Source: Chromatiales bacterium
Lineage (GTDB): Bacteria > Pseudomonadota > Gammaproteobacteria > Thiohalospirales > Thiohalospiraceae
DNA: 8,222 nt
Assembly (NCBI GenBank): GCA_026984715.1
Contig: JALSRO010000409.1
Span: 1 to 8,222 of the forward strand
Direction: 5' to 3'
In this document: positions 1 through 6,245 of the stretch, one piece after another
Layout of the letters: every line of letters begins with the position of its first letter
How positions within the stretch are numbered: position 1 is the first letter of the stretch
Notes under the pieces: model-generated
What the model was told of the DNA's origin: nothing
Databases searched by the model: none
What the model saw: the letters and a program-made list of their open reading frames with translations, nothing else
Made by a program: the position numbers and the translations under genes

Positions 1-847
1 TACTGCAGAAAAGTTCCGCACAGCCTCGTTGGTACGGATCGAGGCCCGGTAACTTCGCATAACCATGCAGATGGGAGCCGCAGCCGCTGGCCAGATAGAT
101 GATGGCGTCGACCCGGTCGGAATGGAGTGCCTCCAGATTGTTCAGGGCCAGCTCCCTGGCCCGGTGAGGCTCTCCTCCGTGCTGATGCAGTGCGCCACAA
201 CAGTTCTGCCGGGTGGGGATATGTACGGAGTACCCCAGCCGGGTCAGCAGGTATATCGCCGCCTGCAGCGTTTCGCTGTCCAGCGCCTTGGCGGAGCAGC
301 CGGTGAACAGTGTCACATTGCCTCGCTGTTCCCCTTTTGCGGGATAGTTGCTGCTCCATTTCTGTTGCCGCGGCAGCCTTGGCAGGAGGCGTTCCTGCTG
401 TTCCACTCCGAGGAGCCGTAGCAGGCCCGTTTTGCGGGCCGCTTTCTGCAGCCCGCTCAACTGGTAGAGTTGCAGCAGGGGGTACCAGTGCTCAATCTTC
501 TCCAGAGAGCGAAGCGTTTCCTGTGGCCGGCTGGCGGGGCTGTTGGAGTTCTCCTTCTGAGCCACCAGAGCGCGTGCAGAATCGATCAGTCGGGTATAGG
601 GTACCCCTGCAGGACATGCTTTTTCGCAGGCGCCGCACACCAGGCAGCGATCGAGATGGGCCTTTAGATCTGCCGTCGCCTCCAGTTTGCCAGTCGCAAT
701 CGCGCGCATCAGGGCGATCCGGCCGCGGGGAGACTCGTTTTCTGTTTTCTTCAGCTCATAGGTCGGGCAGTGCGGCAGGCACAGGCCGCACATCACGCAG
801 CGATCGGCCTCATGTACCGGAAAGCTGTCAGGTGTGTATTTTGACAT
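1..847 (-). CDS. glcF: GlcF-like (Fe-S)-binding oxidoreductase subunit, partial (C-terminus outside window)
   Basis: This minus-strand reading frame starts at ATG 847-845 and stays open to base 1, giving 282 residues of a protein that in the family is about 400 long. Two ferredoxin-type [4Fe-4S] motifs are visible: C17-x2-C20-x2-C23-x3-C27-P and C68-x2-C71-x2-C74-x3-C78-P. The conserved PRGRI segment lies between them. A first cysteine-rich (CCG-type) domain follows, with C184, C216-C217-G218 and the SGCG at about 255-258. This order is that of GlcF, the iron-sulfur subunit of membrane-associated glycolate oxidase, which passes electrons from glycolate oxidation to the quinone pool. Related CCG-domain proteins serve lactate or other 2-hydroxyacid oxidases. 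GlcD/GlcE partners are not visible, so the symbol is by similarity only. No strong ribosome binding site precedes the ATG, but the distance to the first cysteine motif is normal. The gene is divergent from the ferredoxin gene. Confidence 0.82.
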   Translation of the reverse strand, partial: MSKYTPDSFPVHEADRCVMCGLCLPHCPTYELKKTENESPRGRIALMRAIATGKLEATADLKAHLDRCLVCGACEKACPAGVPYTRLIDSARALVAQKENSNSPASRPQETLRSLEKIEHWYPLLQLYQLSGLQKAARKTGLLRLLGVEQQERLLPRLPRQQKWSSNYPAKGEQRGNVTLFTGCSAKALDSETLQAAIYLLTRLGYSVHIPTRQNCCGALHQHGGEPHRARELALNNLEALHSDRVDAIIYLASGCGSHLHGYAKLPGLDPYQRGCAELFCS

Positions 848-1009
848 AGGCTGGATGGTACTACGGAATAGGGAAGTTGTCTTTTTGCGCGGAGATCATT
901 TACTCTTGTGGGCCTGATTATTCCACCTTGAACCGGCCCGTTTCGGGAGCAATCCGAGCAGCACAACATATTTGCTACTCGCCGAGAGATTACATCTGAG
1001 GAACGAGTT

Positions 1010-1327
1010 ATGGATGAGCACTTCTACCGTTACCACCTTTTTTTCTGCATCAACAAACGCTCTGATGGCGGCCCCTGTTGCGCTGATCACGGTGCAGTGG
1101 AGATGCGTGACTATGCCAAGCGCAGGGTTGCGGAGCTGGGTGATGCAATCGAGGGAAATGTGCGCGTCAATGCGGCCGGCTGCATGAATCGCTGCGGTGA
1201 GGGGCCGTTGTTGGTGATCTATCCGGAGGGTGTCTGGTACCGCTATCGGACACGTGCCGATATCGATGAAATCCTGACCGACCATCTGTGCAAGGGGCGG
1301 ACGGTCACCCGGTTGAGGATCGAATGA
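1010..1327 (+). CDS. Thioredoxin-like [2Fe-2S] ferredoxin
   Basis: A 105-residue protein of the small thioredoxin-fold [2Fe-2S] ferredoxin family. The likely cluster ligands are C13 (FFCINKR), C23 or C24 (GPCC), C58 and C62 in NAAGCMNRCGEGP, followed by the family-typical strand LLVIYPEGVWYRY. It is expected to be a soluble cytoplasmic electron carrier; its partner is unknown. The start at ATG 1010 is preceded by GAGGA at 998-1002 with a 7-nt spacer. The stop overlaps the start of the downstream hydrolase as ATGA, so the two are almost certainly co-transcribed and translationally coupled. The 162 bp shared with the divergent glcF-like gene must hold promoters for both, but none stands out. 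The family is clear; the physiological role is not. Confidence 0.9.
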   Translation: MDEHFYRYHLFFCINKRSDGGPCCADHGAVEMRDYAKRRVAELGDAIEGNVRVNAAGCMNRCGEGPLLVIYPEGVWYRYRTRADIDEILTDHLCKGRTVTRLRIE

Positions 1328-2040
1328 CCGGCGAATTCGATCTCTCTCGTCTTCAGGAGCAGCATCTCTATGACGGCCTGGGGGAGGGACTCCGTTTCGG
1401 AGAGGAGTTGCGGCTCGCCGGCCCCGCAGGGGTGATCGAGGCGGTAATCTCGTATCCTGCTGCTCCTGCAGAAGTTTTTGCGGTGGTGATTATCTGTCAT
1501 CCTCACCCATTGTATGGAGGCAGTATGACCAACAAGGTGGTGCATACGCTTTCGGAAAGCTTCAACGATATGGGAATGCTCACTCTGCGCTTCAACTTTC
1601 GCGGGGTGGGTCGCAGTGAGGGGCAGTTCGATCACGGAAAGGGGGAGGCCGATGACCTGTTGGCACTCTCCCGCTGGCTGCGGGAGCGTTACGCTGGAGC
1701 TCCCCTCTGGCTGGCCGGGTTCTCTTTCGGTGCCTATGTAGTCTTGCGCGCCCAGCCCGAGGTCATGGCGCAACGCCTGCTGCTGGTGGCTCCTCCGGTA
1801 TCGATGTTCGATTTCGATCGGCTTGCACCTGTTGCTGTTCCGTGGATGGTCGTTCAGGGAGCGCATGACGAGATTATCGATTGTCAAGCGGTTGCCGACT
1901 GGGTACAGCGGCAGCGGGTTCGTCCGGTATTCCGTCTGATGGTGGATGCCGACCACTTTTTCCATGGGCGGACCAACCGGCTGAGACGGGCGGTGGAGAG
2001 TGGCTGGCGCCGTTTGTCCGGAGGGAGAGAAGCACAATAA
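1324..2040 (+). CDS. Alpha/beta hydrolase, COG2945 type
   Basis: A 238-residue alpha/beta-hydrolase-fold protein. The hallmark segment CHPHPLYGGSMTNKVV (58-73) marks the COG2945 group. The nucleophile elbow G-F-S-F-G places the catalytic serine at about S134. The acid is probably D182 in QGAHDEI and the histidine H211 in DADHFFHGR, so the triad is complete and the enzyme should be active, probably on an ester or thioester. The natural substrate of this group is not established. There is no signal peptide, so it should be cytoplasmic. An in-frame ATG at 1288 exists, but 1324 is preferred: it forms the ATGA overlap with the ferredoxin stop and has a GAGG sequence just upstream. The first 30 or so residues precede the conserved core. 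The hydrolase/ferredoxin pairing suggests a joint but unknown role. Confidence 0.88.
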   Translation: MTGEFDLSRLQEQHLYDGLGEGLRFGEELRLAGPAGVIEAVISYPAAPAEVFAVVIICHPHPLYGGSMTNKVVHTLSESFNDMGMLTLRFNFRGVGRSEGQFDHGKGEADDLLALSRWLRERYAGAPLWLAGFSFGAYVVLRAQPEVMAQRLLLVAPPVSMFDFDRLAPVAVPWMVVQGAHDEIIDCQAVADWVQRQRVRPVFRLMVDADHFFHGRTNRLRRAVESGWRRLSGGREAQ

Positions 2041-2051
2041 AATTTCAATAT

Positions 2052-2079
2052 TTGAAAAAGTTGGATTGATTGTGATAAT
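2052..2079 (+). promoter_or_regulatory. Sigma70-like promoter with extended -10
   Basis: TTGAAA (2052-2057) and GATAAT (2074-2079) are separated by 16 bp, and a TGT just before the -10 gives an extended -10 (TGn). Five of six bases match consensus at each hexamer. Transcription would start near 2086, right at the first of several hairpin arms. The -35 also forms the right arm of a small palindrome (TTTCAA-TAT-TTGAAA, 2043-2057). This is the best promoter match I found by eye in the window. Confidence 0.5.
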
Positions 2080-2085
2080 GTGAAG

Positions 2086-2267
2086 GTGCGGCTTGCGCTG
2101 TCTGTTTCCGCACCGACCGCGTCTTTCTTCATATCATTTCGGTGCGGTGAACCGCCTGTGTTCCTGTTCTTGTGCGGGTCAAACATACCATAGCTCAGCC
2201 GATAGATGGTTTTTCCTCCCCCCCTTGGGTGGTATTTGGATGCGCGGCTCTCCTGTCGCGCCTTTTT
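2086..2267 (+). ncRNA. Candidate structured small RNA or attenuator-like leader
   Basis: The stretch begins about where the promoter at 2052-2079 would initiate and ends at an intrinsic terminator, giving a transcript of about 180 nt without a credible reading frame. Complementary segments are arranged so that they compete. GGTGCGG (2085-2091) pairs with CCGCACC (2108-2114). CCGCACCGA (2108-2116) pairs perfectly over 9 bp with TCGGTGCGG (2139-2147). GCGG (2144-2147) closes a TGAA tetraloop with CCGC (2152-2155). A further weak hairpin, ACCAT/ATGGT (2187-2210), is followed by a five-T run. I recognise no known RNA family. It could instead be the 3' untranslated region of the hydrolase operon. 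Confidence 0.35.
2242..2267 (+). terminator. Intrinsic terminator
   Basis: GCGCGGC (2242-2248) pairs with GTCGCGC (2255-2261), seven base pairs including one G-U, around a 6-nt loop TCTCCT. It is followed by C and five T residues (2263-2267). It reads on the plus strand and would end either hydrolase-operon read-through or the short transcript starting near 2086. Its presence implies that petABC, which starts about 580 nt further on, has its own promoter. Confidence 0.6.
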
Positions 2268-2387
2268 ACTTCCCCGATTGCAATGGTTGCCGAGCATTGT
2301 CAGTTTTGCTCGTGGCCCCCATCCCGTCCGTTGACCGGCTTTTATCGTCTCGGTATTCATGGATAACGTGGCCGAGTTTCAGAGATT

Positions 2388-2422
2388 TTCATTTTCAATG
2401 GCACCATGCCATTGAAAATGAA
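2388..2422. repeat. 15-bp perfect inverted repeat (stem-loop)
   Basis: TTCATTTTCAATGGC (2388-2402) and its exact reverse complement (2408-2422) flank a 5-nt loop ACCAT. Two G-U pairs can extend the base of the stem. No T run follows on either strand, so it is not a standard intrinsic terminator. A perfect stem of this length is unlikely by chance and points to a structured transcript, a protein-binding palindrome or the remnant of a small palindromic element. Confidence 0.75.
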
Positions 2423-2423
2423 G

Positions 2424-2451
2424 GGGGCGGGAAATCGCACTTTTCCGGCCC
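2424..2451. repeat. Second stem-loop of the hairpin cluster
   Basis: A GC-rich arm GGGGCGGGAAA at about 2424-2435 can pair with TTTTCCGGCCCC ending at about 2451. There is one bulged C and one G-U pair, and the loop is about TCGCAC. It begins immediately after the 15-bp stem-loop, so the two would stack in RNA. Confidence 0.45.
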
Positions 2452-2454
2452 CGC

Positions 2455-2486
2455 GTTGAAAAGGACCATGGATGGACTTTTTCAAC
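2455..2486. repeat. Third stem-loop, REP-like palindrome with GTTGAAAAAG arms
   Basis: GTTGAAAAG (2455-2463) and CTTTTTCAAC (2477-2486) are inverted copies differing by one A/T, with CCATGG in the loop. From memory, GTTGAAAAAGTCC-type palindromes occur as dispersed intergenic repeats and as ends of small mobile elements in gammaproteobacteria, so this may be a REP/MITE-type unit. Only one copy is visible here, so the repeat nature cannot be shown from the window. Confidence 0.45.
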
Positions 2487-2698
2487 ATCCTGTTCAGTGC
2501 AGTGCATGACGGTCGTTTTTCTCTCTGGCGCCGCGAGGCGAAGCCGGCAGTTCTCCGGGGTGTATGGAAGGATGGCTCGAGAGAGCGTGGCGCCCGTGTT
2601 GCGAAGTGGTATATGGCCATCGAGACTTAATTTCAGTGGAAACAGCGGGATAGCAATCGACTCGGAATTTGAGCCTTGACCTTGCAGTGACTTTGTAT

Positions 2699-2736
2699 GA
2701 AACTACCCCGATAACTGAGCGGGAAATCGTAGTTTC
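2699..2736 (+). promoter_or_regulatory. Nested inverted repeat in the petABC leader
   Basis: GAAACTAC (2699-2706) and GTAGTTTC (2729-2736) are perfect 8-bp complements. Inside them CCCG (2707-2710) pairs with CGGG (2720-2723), leaving a one-sided AAATC bulge. It lies about 110 bp upstream of the Rieske start and downstream of a TTGACC hexamer (2676-2681). It could be an operator for a dimeric regulator or an RNA fold in the petABC leader. No known binding-site family is recognised. Confidence 0.4.
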
Positions 2737-2790
2737 TGGGTGACGAGGCGTGCCTGGCGCCAACGCGGGGTTATTCCGCGCGTCATGGGT

Positions 2791-2819
2791 TTGGGACACA
2801 ATATCGACTACAGCATATT
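2791..2819 (+). promoter_or_regulatory. petA: Weak promoter candidate for petABC
   Basis: TTGGGA (2791-2796) and CATATT (2814-2819) are separated by 17 bp, with four of six consensus bases in each. Transcription would start near 2826 and give a very short leader containing GGGAG at 2833-2837. The match is weak and the true promoter may lie further upstream. Confidence 0.25.
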
Positions 2820-2846
2820 TCCAGGAAAAATCGGGAGACGATGACA

Positions 2847-3440
2847 ATGAGTGCAGACGCTGTTGATACCGGCAAGCGCCGCTTCCTGACTGCTGCCACG
2901 GCCGTGGTGGGCGGGATAGGGACGGCGTATGTGCTGGTTCCCTTTCTATCTGCCTGGAACCCCAGCGCCAAGGCAAAGGCTGCTGGCGCTCCGGTGGAGG
3001 CAGATATCAGTAAATTGGAGCCGGGCCAGATGATGACCGTAGAGTGGCGCGGCAAACCAATCTGGATCGTGCGCCGCACCGAGCAGAATCTCAAGGATCT
3101 GCCAACGCTCGACGACCAGCTGGTGGATCCCAACTCGGAGATGCCCCAGCAGCCGGAGTATTGCAAGAACGAGTATCGTTCCCGTAAGCCGGAGTACCTG
3201 GTGGCCATCGGGATCTGCACCCATCTCGGGTGTTCTCCCACCTATCGTCCCGACATGGCTCCGGCGGATCTGGGGCCGGACTGGAAGGGGGGCTTCTTCT
3301 GTCCCTGCCATGGCTCCCGTTTCGACCTGGCGACCCGTGTGTTCAAGGGGGTGCCCGCACCGAAGAATCTGGAGATACCACCCTACTACTATCTGTCTGA
3401 CACCCGAGTGCTGGTTGGTGAAGATGGGGAGGCTGCCTAA
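2847..3440 (+). CDS. petA: Ubiquinol-cytochrome c reductase, Rieske iron-sulfur subunit
   Basis: A 197-residue Rieske protein of cytochrome bc1 (complex III), which takes the first electron from quinol at the Qo site and hands it to cytochrome c1. Both cluster motifs are complete. C124-T-H126-L-G-C129 and C152-P-C154-H155-G-S supply the [2Fe-2S] ligands C124, H126, C152 and H155 and the C129-C154 disulfide. The N-terminus carries K-R11-R12-F-L-T and one hydrophobic helix (about 15-37), the Tat-type uncleaved anchor usual for Rieske proteins. Its cluster domain is thus in the periplasm. The start at 2847 is chosen over the in-frame ATG at 2841 because GGGAG (2833-2837) is 9 nt from 2847 but only 3 nt from 2841. 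The stop TAA directly abuts the petB start. First gene of petABC. Confidence 0.95.
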   Translation: MSADAVDTGKRRFLTAATAVVGGIGTAYVLVPFLSAWNPSAKAKAAGAPVEADISKLEPGQMMTVEWRGKPIWIVRRTEQNLKDLPTLDDQLVDPNSEMPQQPEYCKNEYRSRKPEYLVAIGICTHLGCSPTYRPDMAPADLGPDWKGGFFCPCHGSRFDLATRVFKGVPAPKNLEIPPYYYLSDTRVLVGEDGEAA

Positions 3441-4670
3441 ATGAGTTTACTGTCCTGGATCGATGAGCGCTATCCGCTGACCAAGGTGTGGAACGAGCAT
3501 CTGGCTCAATACTATGCCCCAAAGAATTTCAATTTCTGGTACTTTTTCGGTTCTCTGGCAATGCTGGTGCTGGTCAACCAGATCCTTACCGGCGTCTGGC
3601 TGGCAATGAGCTACAAACCGGATGCCGGGCTGGCATTCGGTTCCATCGAATACATCATGCGGGATGTGAACTGGGGCTGGTTGCTACGCTACATGCACTC
3701 CACCGGTGCATCGGCATTCTTCATAGTAATCTACCTGCACATGTTCCGTGGGCTGATCTATGGTTCCTACCGCCAGCCACGCGAGCTGCTCTGGATCATC
3801 GGGGTGATTATTTATGTGCTGATGATGGCCACGGCCTTCATGGGTTACCTGCTTCCCTGGGGCCAGATGTCCTTCTGGGGTGCGCAGGTGATCGTAAACC
3901 TGTTTAGCGCCGTACCCTATATCGGCCCGGATCTGGGGGTATGGATTCGAGGCGACTACGTGATCTCCGATGCCACGCTGAACCGCTTCTTTGCCCTCCA
4001 TTTCCTGCTGCCGTTCCTGCTCGCGGCGGTGGTGTTCATCCACATCGTCGCATTGCACAAGGTGGGCTCCAACAACCCGGATGGCATCGAGATCAAGAAG
4101 GGGCCCAAGGGGAACCGCTGGAGTGACACCGCCCCGGCCGATGGTATCCCTTTCCATCCCTACTACTCGGTGAAGGATATCGTTGGAGTGGTGGGCTTCC
4201 TCATCCTGTTCGCGCTGGTCATCTTCTTTGCGCCGGAGATGGGTGGTTTCTTCCTGGAGCACCCCAACTTCGAGCCGGCCAACCCGATGAAGACTCCCGA
4301 GCATATCGCGCCGGTATGGTATTTCACTCCGTTCTACGCTATTTTGCGGGCCGTCCCTTCTGTGGCTGGTTCGGCATTTCCAGGGGTGGTGGCCATGGGG
4401 GCCTCTATCGCGATGTTCTTCCTGCTTCCCTGGCTGGATCGCAGCCCCGTGAAGTCGATCCGTTACAAGGGGATCATCTTCAAGGTCTGGATCGGTATCT
4501 TTGTGGTCTGTTTCGTGGTACTGGGTTATCTGGGGGTGCAGCCGTCCACACCAGGCAAGACTCTGCTCGCCCAGATCTGTACCGTGCTCTATTTCGCATT
4601 CTTCCTGCTGATGCCGATCTACAGCAAAATGGATAAAACCAAACCGGTTCCAGAGAGGGTGACCAAATGA
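3441..4670 (+). CDS. petB: Cytochrome b subunit of the cytochrome bc1 complex
   Basis: A 409-residue integral membrane protein carrying both b hemes and both quinone sites of complex III. The four heme-ligand histidines are in place: H86 and H100 in helix B, H187 and H201 in helix D. Both spacings leave 13 residues between ligands, as in bacterial and mitochondrial cytochrome b. By family knowledge H86/H187 hold heme bL and H100/H201 heme bH. The Qo-site motif reads P291-V-W-Y, not PEWY; PVWY is the form I recall for beta- and gammaproteobacteria. The full eight-helix protein is present, including the C-terminal helices (about 314-330, 346-365, 375-393), so this is not a split b6-type protein. 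The start directly follows the petA stop, with GGGGAGG upstream; its TGA overlaps the petC ATG. Confidence 0.97.
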   Translation: MSLLSWIDERYPLTKVWNEHLAQYYAPKNFNFWYFFGSLAMLVLVNQILTGVWLAMSYKPDAGLAFGSIEYIMRDVNWGWLLRYMHSTGASAFFIVIYLHMFRGLIYGSYRQPRELLWIIGVIIYVLMMATAFMGYLLPWGQMSFWGAQVIVNLFSAVPYIGPDLGVWIRGDYVISDATLNRFFALHFLLPFLLAAVVFIHIVALHKVGSNNPDGIEIKKGPKGNRWSDTAPADGIPFHPYYSVKDIVGVVGFLILFALVIFFAPEMGGFFLEHPNFEPANPMKTPEHIAPVWYFTPFYAILRAVPSVAGSAFPGVVAMGASIAMFFLLPWLDRSPVKSIRYKGIIFKVWIGIFVVCFVVLGYLGVQPSTPGKTLLAQICTVLYFAFFLLMPIYSKMDKTKPVPERVTK

Positions 4671-5398
4671 GAAAACTGATTGCACTGTTCATGCTGGCTG
4701 TAACGCCCGCTCTGGGGCTTGCGTCCGGAGGGCATGTTCACCTTGAACACGCCAATATAGATCCGCATGACAAGGCGTCATTGCAGCGTGGGGCGAAGTT
4801 CTTCGTAAACTACTGTCTGAGTTGCCACTCGGCCAAATATCAGCGTTACAACCGGATGGCTCAGGATCTCGGTCTGACGGATCAGCAGGTGAAGGAGAAC
4901 CTCATGTTCACCGCCGAGAAGATTGGTGACACCATGGAGATTGCCATGAGCCCTGCGGATGCCAATAAGTTCTTCGGTACTACCCCGCCCGACCTGAGCC
5001 TGATTGCGCGCGCCAGGGGGGTGGATTGGCTCTATACTTATCTGCGCAGCTTCTATCTGGATGATTCCCGTCCGACCGGGGTAAACAACGTGGTCTTCAA
5101 GGATGTCGGTATGCCCCACGTTATGTGGCAGCTGCAGGGGTGGCAGAAAGCTGTCTTCAAGGAAGACGAGCATGGTGGTGATCCGATATTCGAACGGTTC
5201 GAGCTGGTCAAGCCCGGCTCCTTGACGCCGGAGCAGTTCGATGGTGTTGTGAGAGATTTGGTAAACTTCCTCGACTATGTTGGCGAACCCTACAAGCTGG
5301 AGCGTCAGCGTCTGGGAGTCAAGGTGTTACTGTTCCTGTTCGTCTTCTTCATTCTGGCATACCTGTTGAAGAAGGAGTACTGGAAGGACGTCCACTAA
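4667..5398 (+). CDS. petC: Cytochrome c1 subunit of the cytochrome bc1 complex
   Basis: A 243-residue membrane-anchored c-type cytochrome that accepts electrons from the Rieske centre and passes them to soluble cytochrome c. An N-terminal signal peptide (about 1-20, MRKLIALFMLAVTPALGLA) exports it. The heme-binding motif is C50-L-S-C53-H54, and M149 in the VGMPHVMW segment is the likely sixth ligand. A C-terminal helix (about 217-234) followed by KKEYWKDVH anchors it, leaving the heme domain in the periplasm. The length is normal for gammaproteobacterial c1. The ATG overlaps the petB stop (ATGA), and GAGAGGG lies just upstream, so translation is coupled. Last gene of petABC. Confidence 0.95.
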   Translation: MRKLIALFMLAVTPALGLASGGHVHLEHANIDPHDKASLQRGAKFFVNYCLSCHSAKYQRYNRMAQDLGLTDQQVKENLMFTAEKIGDTMEIAMSPADANKFFGTTPPDLSLIARARGVDWLYTYLRSFYLDDSRPTGVNNVVFKDVGMPHVMWQLQGWQKAVFKEDEHGGDPIFERFELVKPGSLTPEQFDGVVRDLVNFLDYVGEPYKLERQRLGVKVLLFLFVFFILAYLLKKEYWKDVH

Positions 5399-5462
5399 GC
5401 GTGGATTATCTTTCCACTGCACGCAATAGTTGCTTTGCCGTTTGTCGTGCGGAAAAGAAGGG

Positions 5463-5494
5463 GGCGCGGCAATGGTTTTTATCCTTGCCGCGCC
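5463..5494 (+). terminator. Strong GC-rich stem-loop after petABC
   Basis: GGCGCGGCAA (5463-5472) and its exact complement (5485-5494) form a 10-bp perfect stem around a 12-nt T-rich loop, 64 bp after the petC stop. No T run follows on the plus strand, so it is not a classical intrinsic terminator. It could define the petABC mRNA 3' end or limit read-through into sspA. The rest of the 214-bp gap holds the sspA ribosome binding site AAGGAG (5598-5603, 9-nt spacer) and no clear promoter. Confidence 0.45.
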
Positions 5495-5612
5495 AACGTC
5501 CGCTTGCGGATGGCCGCAGGATCTGTAGCCTGCAGAGCAGGGCAGATGAGTGACAGTGCCACCAACCGGGGGAATGGTTCGCGGCGGTAACATGTGCAAG
5601 GAGAATCATTAA

Positions 5613-6245
5613 ATGGCGGTGATTGCCAACCGGCGTACGATTATGACCCTTTTTTCCGGCAGCGAGGATCTCGATAGCCATCGGGTGCGCATCGTGTTGG
5701 CCGAGAAGGGGATCAATGTCGATATCAGCGACGTGGAACCTGACAACTTTCCGGAGGATCTGGTCGAGCTGAACCCCTACAATACGGTGCCTACCCTGGT
5801 GGATCGCGAGTTGGTACTGTTCGAACCCGCAGTCATCGTAGAGTATCTGGATGAGCGTTTCCCCCACCCTCCTCTGATGGCAGTTGATCCGGTATCGAGG
5901 GCTCGCTGTCGTCTCATGTTCTACCGCATCAAGAATGATTGGGATGGTGCGGTGAAACGCCTGTCTGCCGGCGAGAATGATAAGTCGGTAGCCAAAACGC
6001 GCAAGGAGTTGCGCGACAGTCTGACGGCCATCGCGCCGCTATTCGAGCGCCACCCGTTTTTCCTCAGCGATGAATACTCCCTGGTGGATTGTGCCATTGC
6101 TCCGCTGCTGTGGCGTCTTCCCCACCTCGGGATCTCTCTGCCCCCGCAGGCCAGGCCGCTTCTCGATTATGCCGACAGGCTGTTTGCGCGTGAGAGTTTC
6201 CAGCAGAGTCTGACGGAGGCCGAAAGGGAGATGCGTAGCTCTTGA
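5613..6245 (+). CDS. sspA: Stringent starvation protein A
   Basis: A 210-residue protein of glutathione S-transferase fold that binds RNA polymerase. In E. coli it acts in stationary-phase and acid-stress regulation and as a phage P1 late-gene activator. The N-terminal thioredoxin-like domain (about 10-85) includes NPYNTVPTLVDREL, and the helical domain (about 90-205) includes FFLSDEYSLVDCAIAPLLWRLP. The C-terminal SLTEAEREMR is also typical. P84, H85 and P86, the surface residues E. coli SspA uses for its transcription role, are conserved at identical positions in FPHPPLM. The length is close to E. coli's 212. The start at 5613 has AAGGAG 9 nt upstream. It lies downstream of petABC, a common gammaproteobacterial order, and upstream of sspB, though with an unusually large gap. 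Confidence 0.96.
   Translation: MAVIANRRTIMTLFSGSEDLDSHRVRIVLAEKGINVDISDVEPDNFPEDLVELNPYNTVPTLVDRELVLFEPAVIVEYLDERFPHPPLMAVDPVSRARCRLMFYRIKNDWDGAVKRLSAGENDKSVAKTRKELRDSLTAIAPLFERHPFFLSDEYSLVDCAIAPLLWRLPHLGISLPPQARPLLDYADRLFARESFQQSLTEAEREMRSS

Larger units (their letters stand above)
2041..2840. other. Long gene-free, structure-rich intergenic region
   Basis: About 800 bp between the hydrolase and the Rieske gene. Open frames here lack recognisable domains and are judged spurious. The region holds a promoter candidate, alternating hairpins and a terminator (2052-2267), a cluster of three stem-loops (2388-2486), a nested inverted repeat (2699-2736) and a small CGCGG/CCGCG hairpin (2764-2780). 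It separates the ferredoxin-hydrolase operon from petABC and probably includes the petABC leader. From the sequence alone it cannot be said how much is transcribed. Confidence 0.7.

Noticed and set aside
1288..1323. Upstream in-frame ATG as the hydrolase start
   Set aside because: It would place 12 extra residues inside the ferredoxin coding region; the ATG at 1324 has the better ribosome binding site and the ATGA overlap.
1243..2037. 264-codon open frame on the minus strand
   Set aside because: Antisense to the hydrolase gene, whose catalytic motifs are complete; no domain seen in the antisense product.
2191..2208. TAGCTCAGCCGATAGA resembles a tRNA D-arm
   Set aside because: No acceptor-stem partner, anticodon arm or TTCGA-type T-loop is found at tRNA spacing, so this looks like chance similarity.
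2093..2509. 138-codon open frame on the plus strand in the gene-free region
   Set aside because: It crosses the terminator and the 15-bp palindrome, has no convincing ribosome binding site or domain, and an unnatural Cys/Pro/His-rich composition.
2676..2701. TTGACC with TATGAA as a petABC promoter
   Set aside because: The spacer is only 14 bp, too short for a sigma70 promoter, and no better -10 lies at 16-18 bp.
2494..2976. 160-codon open frame on the minus strand overlapping the petA start
   Set aside because: Overlaps the certain Rieske gene, has low-complexity Arg/Ser/Pro composition and no domain.
3684..4685. Long open frame (333 codons) on the minus strand
   Set aside because: It lies antisense to the certain cytochrome b gene, is rich in His, Arg, Asp and Glu as expected for the antisense of a membrane-protein gene, and has no recognisable domain.
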